Part shown: positions 1 to 11,129 of the stretch, piece after piece
How positions within the stretch are numbered: position 1 is the first letter of the stretch
Layout of the letters: each line of letters begins with the position of its first letter
Origin: Glossina fuscipes
Lineage: Eukaryota; Arthropoda; Insecta; Diptera; Glossinidae
Length of the DNA stretch: 64,000 bases
NCBI RefSeq assembly: GCF_014805625.2
Contig: NW_023998431.1
Location: 6,390,979 to 6,454,978 of the forward strand
Direction: 5' to 3'
Translations under genes and position numbers: made by a program
The notes under the pieces: model-generated
Databases searched by the model: none
Seen by the model: only the letters and a program-made list of their open reading frames with translations
What the model was told of the DNA's origin: nothing

Positions 1-943
1 ACCGGAACCGCAGGACAAACAGCTCGTTTCATAGTTTTCACACATGGGAGCGTTCCCGCAATTCAGACACCTGTCCTCCTTGGCTTTACACAACTTCGAC
101 AAATACCTATATCTACCGCATTTAAAGCTTTGCTTTAAGATGGGTACCGATTATTCACAGGTAGATTGCAAAAATTGAATTTGATCGCTTTAGGGAGGGC
201 TTTCCTTTTACAATTATTTTTAATGCTCGTTGTGGGAATGAAATCGTCCTTGTTGTTAGGATTTCTGCTTCGAAACCTAACAACGGAATTAATGGGAATA
301 TCGGACACCGCTTTTTCAATGATCTGGTTCACATCATACTCAATGGGGCGTTGCGAATAACTCCGAATCCTTCATTAAAATCTTGTAAGCCATTAATATT
401 GAAACTATTCAAATAATCATGAAAGAAGCGATCCGAGTTGATCTTCACACGCTTGTCTTCGACATTTTCACAAGTTTCAACAAAAACTAAGACATTGCAT
501 TGCGAAATGTAGTCATACAAATTGATATTGTGGTTTAGGATGGCTTTGGCACCTAAATCAGAAGGTTTATTAACTACCTGTTCTCTGAGCACTGTTAAAT
601 CTTTAACTCCTCTTTTTAGAGGTAAATCGACTTCGTCCCTACCCATCCTCGATCTTTTGTTCTGGTCAGTGGCATTCATATAAAAATCTTCAAAATCATC
701 TCTATCTGTAGTAATTAGATCAGACCTTGTCTCCATAGGTAGACAGCCTAATGTTGTTTTAGTTGTTATCCCGGGGAACGCTTACCAAAAATGCGGACGA
801 AAAAAGAAAAAATTTAATATATATATTTTTAAAAAAGGATTTTACAAAATTGCAAACAAGAGAATAATTTTCATTTGAAAATGAATTCGCGAAGGATTTA
901 TATCCAATTATGTTTTTTATTTTAGTTTATTTTCAAAAAATTC
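1..943 (-). mobile_element. 5' part of an I-like LINE (copy 1), cut by the window edge
   Basis: This is the 5' UTR and start of the gag-like ORF1 of a non-LTR retrotransposon. The ORF starts at 736 on the minus strand and reads to 329. It then shifts frame and continues at 332-135, and a further stop follows. Bases 1-943 match 35,813-34,884 in inverse orientation almost base for base, including the same frameshift and stop. The only clear difference is a 12-bp insertion here, which adds Arg-Gly-Val-Lys near residue 41. The zinc-knuckle region begins at the window edge, so the remainder of the element lies outside. Assignment to the I/Loa group rests on the fuller copy at 34.9-39.5 kb, which has CCHC knuckles, an APE endonuclease, RT and an RNase H trace. 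Confidence 0.85.
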
Positions 944-2049
944 TTTTCTATTTTAACATTTTGTTCTTTGAAAGGACACGTCAGAAAAAGTTTTTTATCT
1001 GCCGTTTGCAAAATCTTTCGTTGTTTCAAGTGAACAGTGCATTTATTGCCTGAAAATTAAAATCTTTACCATAATTTTGCCAAATAGGAGGAATAGATTT
1101 TAATTTGGGTTTATATGGCTTAAAAATAAATAACATTTAAATTTCCTAATTAAAATTTTGAAATTTTTTTGGCGACAACCTCTTGTAATGAATGATTTCA
1201 TTACAATCTTAACAGATAGGGGGTTGACGCAATGAGAAGTTATTTTCCTTTTCAGGTTGCAAACTCTCAAATGGAAAACACAATGGGAAGCTGCGCCACT
1301 ATACCGTTTTACAGGAAAGTTAATATAAAAACAAGCAAATCTACCTGTGTGGCCGAGTAAGCAAAGAGTGTCTACTAACTACTCAATGATCGTGTGTTCA
1401 AATCTCAAGTGCGGTAGAATTTTCAAAAAAGCTAATAACACTTAGATGATAGTGCTTTAAAATTGTAGACTTAGAATATCCGGCTAAATTAATAAAATAA
1501 AAAAATAACAAAAATAATCAAGCTTCCTTATTGATTACTGATAAAGAAAGTTGATAAAATATATGTACATAATGTGTATTAGATATATTTTTGTGCGTTA
1601 AATCCAATAAAAAAATTTGATGAATATATTTTAACCTTAAAATAAATGGTCTTTATTGCTTGTTTTTCATTCCGTACCAAAAAAATGCATGAACACAAAT
1701 TGCAAATTGGATTAAATAAAAAAACAATTTGCACTAGTGTAAGGTAAAACATAAGTTAAATAAATAGTTTCGAAATTTAAATTTGTTTGGTAAGTTGAGG
1801 ACGCGTACAGGGAGGTCATTTATTTGTAGCACTATATTTTCGTTAACAGTAATAGAAATCATCGAGGAGTAACACAGTACGTGTAGATTATTTAGGAATG
1901 TGGAGATATAGTGAGAGTAAGTAGCAGTCTGGGAGAGAGAGCCGGAAAACAAGCGAGCAAGATTAGTTTGAGAGTAGAGAAGTATTAAAAGATAGATATA
2001 AGATATGTTAGAATGAAAGATAGTTTAGATAGCAGTTTTGTTGAAAGCA
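944..2049. other. AT-rich stretch without a gene
   Basis: No coding exon, RNA gene or recognisable transposon protein was found here apart from the tRNA-like segment at 1,341-1,416. Short open frames, such as the one at 1,734-1,952 on the minus strand, have low-complexity hydrophobic composition and no family resemblance. Confidence 0.5.
1341..1416 (+). pseudogene. tRNA-like relic (Ser/Leu-like D arm)
   Basis: The 76-base segment contains TGGCCGAGTAAGC, close to a tRNA A box, and TGTTCAAATCTC, close to a B box (GGTTCGAATCC), at the expected spacing. The outer ends CTACC and GGTAG can pair as five bases of an acceptor stem. The T stem pairs poorly and the anticodon arm is not clear, so a working tRNA is unlikely. 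A decayed tRNA gene or the head of a tRNA-derived SINE fits best. Confidence 0.35.
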
Positions 2050-2660
2050 ATTAGTTCCTTGAGCTGATCATGATTGTGAGCACAAAAGTTATCATATAGG
2101 TTGTTGTACCTATCGAAAAACTGAAAGTCAGTCTAATGTTAATAAAATTTCTGCATCTGCAGATGGAATGCTCAGCCAATTGACTTGTTCGGCATATGTT
2201 GCATGGTCTTTGTCGACTGCTTAAATTAATTTAAGATAAGTTTTATCATAGGAGTGATTAGTCGGCAGAGAACTTCGATCTCTTAAGATAAGAAGAGGGA
2301 GTCCGGTAGGGGTTGAAAGCACATGGTTGGAAATACTTTGTAGAAAAGACTATACGCTTGTTTATGTATTCTTCATTAAGTTGACTGGTGATGGTATTTC
2401 GGATTGATCGCATAACTTTCTTGAGTGGGTATATCGGAGATAAGATTTTACCATCAAATTGTAAAGCTCAAGTAAGCTTTTTTGTTGCGACCGCAATGAT
2501 CAGGAATCCAGACAAGACGGCATAGCTCAATAAAGGGGTTGTTCAGCATGTCTCGGATGTCATAGACATGTTCATTTGTAGGATCCTTCTTTTTAATGAG
2601 GAGCAGGGTAGATCTACTGTCAGAGAAAATGACAAAATTTGTGTACTAATTCGATTCGAC
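2050..2660 (-). mobile_element. LINE fragment: RNase H and C-terminal tail
   Basis: On the minus strand at about 2,645-2,450 the translation reads as a retrotransposon RNase H: FSDSRSTL, then LVWIPDHCG, the usual spacing of the DS(K/R) and W(I/V)P(S)HxG motifs. Downstream (2,450-2,050) frame-broken residues include a Cys/His-rich stretch like the C-terminal knuckle of I-type LINEs. Several stops interrupt it. It may be the 3' part of an I-like element, but no RT is attached to it. Confidence 0.5.
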
Positions 2661-2739
2661 TCCCTGCGGATGTGCATTTGATTTTTCCTTTATAGGCATT
2701 TCATTACTTAGCTGGAATTAACAGAAATTGGGATTTCCG

Positions 2740-5700
2740 TAACACTACTCTCCACTTAATCTTGTTCGTCCCGAGAAAGGTCGTTTCGATAGCCGGTCAG
2801 TCGGTCCAGGTGTACCACTTTGAATTTAGTTCTGCTTCCGGGATGTTTTCGTATTCGATAGACCACGTCATTTATCCTTGTGATGATTTTGTACGGGGCT
2901 TCCCAGTTACGCCGCAGTTTTGGTGACATGCCTTTCTTAAGTACAGGACTGTAAAATCACACTAAATCCCCTTCCTTAAATCCGTCAGCGATAGCCCTCA
3001 AATCGTATCTTGCTTTCATGCTGTCACTTACGATTTGCGTTCTATATCGAACTTGTCGGTGCATGTTATTCAATATCACCCCCAAACTAACAACATATTC
3101 GGTCTAGGTCCTTTGGCCATTAGGGGGTGCCCCGAATTTCAAGTGTGCGGATAGCCTCAGTGGTGTTGTGCACTGCTGACCTGTATGCCATTAAAAAGAT
3201 TGGTATATGTTCATCCCAGACCTGCTGATTGTCGTCGATCACTTTTCGCAGATGTTCCTGGAGCGTTCGATTACTACCGTTCTCTCAGACTAATGGTCAA
3301 CGCAATCGTTCTAGTTTGCCAAACATTTGGCAAACTCCTTGTAAGATCGAAGTTTCAAAGTTTCTACCTTGGTCTGAATGCAGCTCGATAGGGGTCCAAA
3401 CGGCGAAACCCAATTACTGATGAATACTTTGGCTGTTGTCTTTTCTTCTTGATTAGCTATGGAGTATACTTCTGACTATTTATTGAAACAATCAATGACC
3501 AGTACATAATTATTTCCTGTATGACAACCAGTATATAATTATTTCCTGCATTGTTGGCTGGAAATGGTCCAGCAATATTCATTTCGATCCTTTCGAAAAG
3601 TGCACCCATGTTATACTGGTGCAAGCACCCTCGCGGTTTAGTTTTTGGGCCCTTCGATTTGCTGCACTGATAGCAGTTGCGAATCCATGCAGCTACGGAA
3701 TCCTTGATGACTTCCCTATAGAAATTTTCATTGATTTTCTTCACGGTTTTTGTGATGCCAAGATGTCCTCCGCTTGATCCATTGTGGTATTCCCTTGTAA
3801 TTTCACGAGTTCGCGCTTGTGGGACCACCAGTAATTTCTTAGCCCAGGAAGCATCCTCACTATGCTATATGCGCCACAAGCATCCATCTTCAACGATGAG
3901 GCTTTGCCACCGAGCCCAATACGCCTTCGTAATCGGACTTTCTCTTGAAATCGCTTCCCAGGTGGGATGCTCCTTCCTTTCCTAAGGCTTTTAATATTGC
4001 GTTCAAATTTTCGTCGGTATTTGAGCACTGCGCATGTCTTCTTTCGAAAAGTTTCCGTTGGGCTCCACAATAGTCCGGCAGATGACGACACCTCTTTGAT
4101 TCTCGTTTCTTACGCAGTGTTTGCAGTGCGGGTCGCATGGACGTCTTTACGTCGCATCCGCATTGCCAAGCGATTTGCCGCTCCAATGGGAAATTGAGAA
4201 TTGGTAAGTTTACAGTTTTTCGATCCACCTGGCCAATTGTCCTTCTAGTTCCTTGAAGCTGAGTAACCATCGTAGAACAGCATGATCTGTCCTTAGGTGG
4301 AATTGTTGCCCATACAGTAATTTGTGGAAGTCCTTGACAGATTGCGTTTTTGCCAGCAGTTCTCGTCGCCTAACGCAATAATTCCTCTCGGGTTTGGATA
4401 GGTGCTTGCTGTAATATGCTATGACCTTTTCGTTACCATCAATTTGCTGGGAGAGCATACTGCCCAAGCCTTCTGCGCTTGCATCGCTATCCAATATAAA
4501 TTTTTCTCCTGGTACTGGATAAGCTAAAATGGGTACTGCGTATAACAGCTCTTTTAACTGCGTGAACGCGTGCTCTTGGGACTCCCCCCTCGTAAAGGGT
4601 CGATTTTTCTTCGTAAGGTCATGCAGTCCACTAGCAACCGTGGCGAACCTGGGGACGAATCTGCGCTAGTAGGTACATAGTCCTAGGAAACTGCGAACTT
4701 CGTGCAAATTGTTTGATCATGGCCATTCTTTTGATCTTCTGATTTTTTCTTCATCCGTATGAATTCCAGTCGTGGAGACCTTGTCCCCAAGATATGTCAC
4801 TTTCTTCCCAAAGAACATACATTTTTCGCTACTCAATTTTAAACCTGCTGCCTGTAATCGGTGACAAACATTTGTCAGATTTTTTGGGTTTTCCTTGAAG
4901 TCTTTACCCATGACAATAATGTCATTTAAATACAGCAGGCATGTCTTCCAGCGCAGCTCTTTTAGCACGCAGTCCATTAGGCGCTCAAATGTGGCAGACG
5001 TATTCCATAATTCAAACGGCATTACGGTAAACTGATATAAGCCGTCGCCAGCGGAAAACGCGGTCTTTTTCTTGTCATGTTCGGTGACGTCCATCTGCCA
5101 ATGCCCACACTTCAAATCTAAGGTTGAGAACCATTGGAAACCTGCCAATGTGTCGTCGATCCTAGGCAAAGGATAGCTATCCTTCTTGGTCACTGCGTTC
5201 AACTTCCTATAATCCACACAAAATCTGGTAGACCCATCTTTTTTTTTAACAAGAGCTACTGGCGAAAACTAAAGGCTATTCGACGGTTCGATAACTTTTC
5301 GCTCTTGCATATCTTTGATCAAGTCCGCCACTTCTCCTCTTTTTGTCAGTGGAATTCTTCTAGGCCACTGCCGATTCGGATCAGCTGCTGCAGTGTTGAT
5401 TACATGTTTTGCAACATTAGAACGACCATCCGAATTTGTAACGGCGACAAAGATGAACCAATTTTCCAGAAAAAATTTTTTGGCATATTTCTTCTGCTGC
5501 TCATCCAGATTGCTAGTTCATCTCTTTTTGAGAATTTCAGCCTCTGGGAATACCTTTGAGCATGTTTTTGAAATTTCGGCTTGATGATTTACCACATATT
5601 CGGCTTTTTGGCATTGCGCTATAATGTCCCCTTTTTGAATTTTTGTTATAACGTTGGTTGGATTTAATAGCCGTACTGGTATTAAATTGTTGACCGGTGA

Positions 5701-6200
5701 GACAACCGCTTTTCCCATGATGATGTTGCCTTTCGTACATTCGTTACTCGGCTCGACAACCCATATCGTGTTTAGCCTTAGCTCTTGGGTAGCTGTTCCC
5801 ACACTATTGCTTCGGAGTTTGGAGGGATCTCCTGTTGTCGTTGTGCTACGACTTGTAACACTTCGGCTTGTCGGTCGTATCCCAAAGTCAATGGCAAAGT
5901 CACATTAGCGTGCTGTAACACTTGCCTTTTCATATCCAGTAGAAAGCCTTGTTTTGCCATGAAATCCATCCCCTATATTACCTCGTCTATTATATCTCCT
6001 GCCAGAAATTCATGCTTCATCGAAACATCGCTAATCAAAATGTTTCTCATAATTTTACCTTTGATAGCACATTCCTCAACTGTTGCCATTCGAAACTGTG
6101 CTCCAACTAACAGGTCGAATTTTTCTTTGATTATTGTACTGTTGAATGAGAATCACCTGTGTCCAGCGTGATGATGTAATTACAGCCCTGAAACTTCCCA
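2740..6200 (-). mobile_element. Degenerate Ty3/gypsy LTR retrotransposon pol (PR-RT-RH-INT)
   Basis: Read on the minus strand, domains occur in the normal Ty3/gypsy order. Aspartic protease lies near 6,180-5,780 (LDTGDSHSTV), then reverse transcriptase at 5,217-4,717 ([35 protein letters not shown]). RNase H follows at 4,494-4,210 (DASAEGLGSML, FHLRTDHAVLRWLL). The integrase H2C2 finger and core are at 3,828-3,457 (HLGITKT, CYQCSKSKG). The integrase C-terminus is at about 3,010-2,760 (MKARYDLRA, PKLRRNWEAPYKII, VVYRIRKHPGS). There are multiple frameshifts and stops. In RT motif 5 the usual YxDD is YLND, and a Trp is lost to TGA in the integrase tail. No gag and no LTR pair were found. The right end meets the I-like remnant near 6,240-6,300. 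Confidence 0.88.
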
Positions 6201-6299
6201 TCGATTTTTAGGCTGCTGTTACTTCTCTTTGATTGAGTAATAGCTACTTTAAGGCTGTTAAATTTCTGAGTCTGCCGTTTTCATTCAGCTTTGAATATT

Positions 6300-9100
6300 C
6301 TTCGGAAAAGAGATTTGCTTTTAAGGAGAGATTTTTGACAGCATCGTCAAAGGACACTTCCCGGAAACCAGTAAAAAGACATCAGTATATTTGAAGATAT
6401 GGGTTTTGCAGTTTTGCAAATAGCTTATGTACAGATTGAATAGTAAAGGCCTTAATCCGCCACCTTGAGGCAAACCATCTTGCATGACAACCGATTTAGA
6501 GCCCAATATCAGAACGCGCTTCGATGAGAAATTGAGCGTATGTAAATGGGGATGTTAAACCGCATCAGCTTCTTTGCTAGTGTCTTGAGATTGACGCAGT
6601 CATAAGCTTCGCTCATATCAAGAGACAACAAAACAACCTTCCTGTGTGCTTTTCTTTCACTGTTTATTACCATAGAGAGTTCATTAATGCACGAGGTGGT
6701 CGACTTTTTTTTTGATATGAAAGAAAAAGATACCATTATAATATGGGCATTAAGGAAAGTAACGAGTCTTTCTTAAACCATCAAATTAGTGATTTTAAGT
6801 AGCACTGAAATGACGGCAATCGGTCTGAAGTTGTTGATATCATCGTGTGTGTTTATTCTCCATGATAAGACAGTGGCAAGGCAAGTCGACTTTGATCTGA
6901 AAGGGCGCTAACCACGTCGTATGTGATGCCGTCGCACCCAGCAGTAGAGAGTTCTTTTTTCGGGTGCAAAACCCTTGAGAAATCGTTGTAGGACAACGGA
7001 GCCATATTGTCCGGGTAAAGAGAGAGAGCAGGTTACACGCACGTATTGCTAGCTGTATATGATTTCTTAGGAGGTTTATATAATATTAAAAATATGTAGG
7101 TCCGCGTCTTGTTATGCGATGACCATTAACGAAGTTCCAAAAATGTCGACAGTTACCTCCAACGCAGAGTTCTTCTATAGCTCGGGCACGGTGCCTTCGT
7201 TTTGTCTTTTTGCTGCAGCTTTCCACACTTTCTGTAGTTCGACATATTCTTTCTAGTTACCAGGGAAATCAAACTTACTGACTTTCCTCTGACAGCTTTA
7301 AGTCTGCGATGTAATGCAATGAGATGAAAATTTTACCCAAGTTTTGGCCAGAGAGCACTAACGTCGCAGAAATTCTTGGTTCCTATTTTAGGTTTGGCTT
7401 AGAAAGTATTTTGGATACCGATGATCACCAGTATCAGGTACATGTTGTTAAGGATGGATTTGCGCGATATGAAATTATTAATAATTTGGATAGTGTTATT
7501 ACAGATACCAAATCTAAAGGACAGGTGATGATTGTTGCCCAAAAAAGAATTATTAATCCGTCAGTTGGAAGAGAAAACTAATGAGTTGGAGAAGGTGAAA
7601 GGAGCTATTGGCGGCAAAAAAGTCGGCGCGCCGTTATTAAGGTAGTAAAAACTACTAGAAGTCCTTAAATTAACAAGAGCCTTGCCTCTATTTGACGTTA
7701 CTACGTCCCCGTAGATAGGATGCCTGGCACTAAAATCCCCGGCGAGAAAAATATTTGGAAATCCATAAGCCAATCACATCGTCTGTCAATTTCGTTACGA
7801 AAAGTTTGTACGTCTATCGGAGGGGGAAAACCAACTAAAGCAATGACTATGTTTGGACGAAGGTTTGAAGACCTAATATTGACCACGTTTGTATATGGTA
7901 CATATGAGATACGTTTGAACGATATACCTTCTCTCACCAGGATTGAGACACCGCCAAAGCCATCATTTCTGCATTACGTGGCAGCTGCATAATTAACTGA
8001 TTTTAAGCTTTAGATCGATTCATCAGAACCAAAAATTTCGGTGAGAATACAGACATTGATCTTATTGGACTAAGGAAGAAAATCAAGGAAAAATTCGGTC
8101 TGAAATTTGTACGTTGCGTAGGAGGAAGAATGTCATGTTTGGGTGGGGACGATATCAAGGTGGAGCTTGAACCGATTGGAAAAAATCAAAAGATCAACGA
8201 AAATATTCATTTCCTCAAGGAACGAATCAGTTTGTTTTGTCTCACGCGCAGATTTAAAGGTATTGAAGATATTGTGTAGAAGTTTTTTCAGTTGTGTGGT
8301 CTTATAGGTGTTGAGAAATTTTTTAGCTTGAGAAAGCACGGCGGAATTTATAGCCGTTTCTGTACCGCGGGTACTGTAGGCTGGGGAACGTTAGATTTAA
8401 CCTTGATCAATCTGTTGATGAATCTCTATAAGGTTCTCAACCGAGGTAGGCAATGGAAGACCAGAGAAGTTCCTTTCGTATTCATTTGAATCAAAGGATT
8501 CGTAATAGTTCTGAGAGTATTTTTCTCGGAAATCTTTGAGAGAAATATTTTCAATTGCCGTTATCTTATTGGCTTATTCTTCTTTCTTTCTTGCGTTTTG
8601 CTTGTATTTTGCTAAAAATATTGTGGAAGGAAGAGCCATACAGGCAACTTTTAATGGTGTTGCATTCTTTCGCGCATTCCTCAGAGCAGCCTTAAGGCAA
8701 CATGAGTTTTTAGCTTTGCAGAACTTCGCTATATGGCCAAAGCGACCACAATTGAAGCATTGTCTCAACCTCTGTATAAAAATGCTGCACTAGTTGAAGC
8801 AGATGGTTATTGAATTGACTTGCTTTTGAAGCTGATTTCGTGATTCGACCGGACCAAAATGGATGAGGAAGCACTTTTCTTAAGGAAATCAGGGTTATAG
8901 TCAAGGGATATATTGCGTATAATGCCAAATTTTTCAGTAAAGCACCTGGAAATGCGACTGTCGAATCAGAGAGAGAAGGAGAGTTTAGACCAATCAACTC
9001 CGGTTGATTATCACTGGCAGCAACAGCAAAGGTACTGCTTGACGCATTGACCTCCGAAGTGATGTTTGCCTTGAACTTTTTTAGTGGCATATCAGGGGAT
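6300..9100 (-). mobile_element. Degenerate I-like LINE (ORF1, endonuclease, RT)
   Basis: Minus-strand fragments follow one another in the order of an I-group LINE. ORF1 with a zinc knuckle comes first (9,090-8,574; CFNCGRFGHIAKFCKAK). APE endonuclease pieces follow (7,937-7,561; FLAGDFSARHPIYGD). Then come a linker shared with the 34.9-kb copy (near 7,240-7,100; FWNFVNGHR) and RT (7,020-6,321; STAGCDGITYD, NNFRPIAVISVLLK, LPQGGGLRPLLFNLYI). The catalytic YADD is altered to YTDV. Numerous stops and frameshifts show it is dead. The apparent plus-strand ORF at 7,324-7,581 is antisense to the endonuclease/linker region and not a gene. The sequence is related to, but clearly older than, the copy at 34.9-39.5 kb. 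Confidence 0.82.
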
Positions 9101-9639
9101 GCTAATTTATGCCTTTGGTTTATTTCAAAATCATTGAATTTACTTAGCTTAGATGTGAAATTTGTTTACCTGAGCACAAAGTAGGGACGGCCATTGTGTG
9201 GCGTGCTCACTTTACCTCAAAGAAAAGGACACCAACTTACCTGACTCCTGAGAAAGGAACCTTGATATATTACAAGACGGAATAACACCAAAAGATTGAA
9301 GATAGACCGCGCAGAGGATGCTTTTTTTATCTAACTAACTGTCAGTTGTGAAAGCAGAGAACTTCTCAGCCAGCACATGACCCAATCAGGAGTCTAAGAT
9401 CGGGTCAGTAACGAATTCCGCTCCGTTATAATTTCGATTGAACGAAGAAGATGATGCAGCAGGGAAACGAATAAAAATTTGAATCAGTAAGAAAACTCCG
9501 TTTAACAACTGTAGGACTGAAAATTGGCAGCAGTCCGTCTTTGTGGTTATTTGCGCCACAAAGTACAAAGTTCTGCCCAACTTGATTTAACTTAATCTTC
9601 CCGCTGTCTCCTTAGCGCTTGATTTCTATTCTAAGATAG
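9101..9639. other. Intergenic sequence between transposon remnants
   Basis: Nothing recognisable here. It may hold the unreadable 5' end of the I-like element on its right-hand side or the 3' LTR region of the copia remnant, but no terminal repeat could be identified. Confidence 0.4.
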
Positions 9640-11100
9640 TAGCTAATGAGAGCAATCAATAATTTCGACATACTCGTTTAGCTCTCGTATTAAGAACTGC
9701 ATTATGCTCTTACTAGAACTAGCAATCAATGTGTCGTCTTCATGTACAACTATAATATTGATTACGTTTTTTTCAACTTTAACATAAACTCATTTTGTTT
9801 AAAATTTCATTTAATTTTGACTACCATTCTTTTCTGGTCTGCTTGACCCATGTAATGGTCTTTGCAATTTACAAACTTTTGTGGAACTATTTGCATCCAC
9901 ATTTTAGATTGATAGATGTATACTTTTTCCTTAAGATTTCCATTGAAATAAGTCGACACAACAAGCAGGTGATTGAGGCGTAATTTATGGCGTACTGACA
10001 AAGTTAAAAGCATCTTTATAGTGGCGTGTCTAACAAGAGGAGCAGAAGGTTTAGTGATATATACATAGGGTATTTGAAAACATCCTACGAATTTCGTTTT
10101 AAATTTGTCAATCAATCCATCTAACTTTCGATTCTTCATATAAATCCATTTACAGCCAGTGATATCTTTATATTTCGGAGGGTCCACCAATTGCCATGTG
10201 CGGTGTTTCATTTGATTATCAAACTCCGACTGCATTGCAACCTCCCATTTTTTGGAATCTTTGTTTTTCAACGCTTCTTTAATTGTTTTCGGATTGGGAC
10301 ACAATTCAGTTCATTTATTTATAATTTCCCCTGCATATTTTATGCTCGTTGAATTTCCGCCATTTTTTAGTATATATTCTTGATGTCCCAGGTTTACCGG
10401 TTCTTATTAATTTTGCTCTTCCCTTTCTTATGTGTTGTTTCTGTTGTATTTCTTCTTGCGGTATATTATCTTCGCTTTCATCTTCACCTTCAACGGTCCT
10501 GAAATTATCTTCTTCACTTCGTATATTTTCGTTTGCGATCTGAGTTCCGTTTAATTGTTCCCCTCTTTTACTATCTACGAATGAATTATTAAAAAATTTC
10601 GCATGAAGAGATGTAATTAATCACTTAGTGTTTTTGTCGTATAAACAATAACATTTTCAATTAAATGCATACCTAACAAATTTCATTGTACAAACTTTTG
10701 GTTCAAATTTGGAACGATTTTGTTTCTTATTTATCGTTATAACCTTACATCCACATGCGGCGGTGTAGACAGCTTTTGCGAATAGATATTTAGACGTTTT
10801 GTAATCTTGCAACATACATCGTATCATTTCGATCAATATTCTATTACAACGTTCGGCTATATCGTTCAGCTGTCGATTGTTGTTTGATGAATTATACCAG
10901 GTTCTTCGAAAAATTTTAAATGTCTCTATTAACGTATTCATGCCCGTTGTCGCTTTGAAATTTCTTCGATCTATAACCTCTCTGTTTTTCGGATTTATAT
11001 ATTGTGAAGGCTATTTTTGCCCAAAACCTAATGTTGGGGTAGCCCAGCGGCTCCAAGTTTCCTTTTACAAGAAATTTCTTCAAAGTATTCTATTTTTAAA
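9640..11100 (-). mobile_element. Degenerate Ty1/copia retrotransposon (integrase end and RT)
   Basis: At 10,941-10,657 (minus) the reading resembles the copia integrase C-terminal region (NDIAERCNRILIEMIRCML, like the usual QNGVAERxNRTIxExAR). At 10,304-9,807 the copia-type RT starts with W-xx-AM-xx-E (KKWEVAMQSEFD) and CKWIYMKNRKLDG. A further piece near 9,770-9,660 reads EDDTLIASSSKSIMQFL, matching the copia YVDDxLIAS box with the first two residues changed to His-Glu. The pieces lie in different frames with stops between them, so the element is inactive. No LTRs were recognised; the upstream boundary is a guess. Confidence 0.8.
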
Positions 11101-11129
11101 AAATTATCTTCTTTTACATTGGTAGTTTT

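Noticed and set aside
7324..7581. 85-codon plus-strand open frame with protein-like composition
   Set aside because: It lies antisense to the endonuclease/linker region of the minus-strand I-like LINE, whose pieces continue on both sides.
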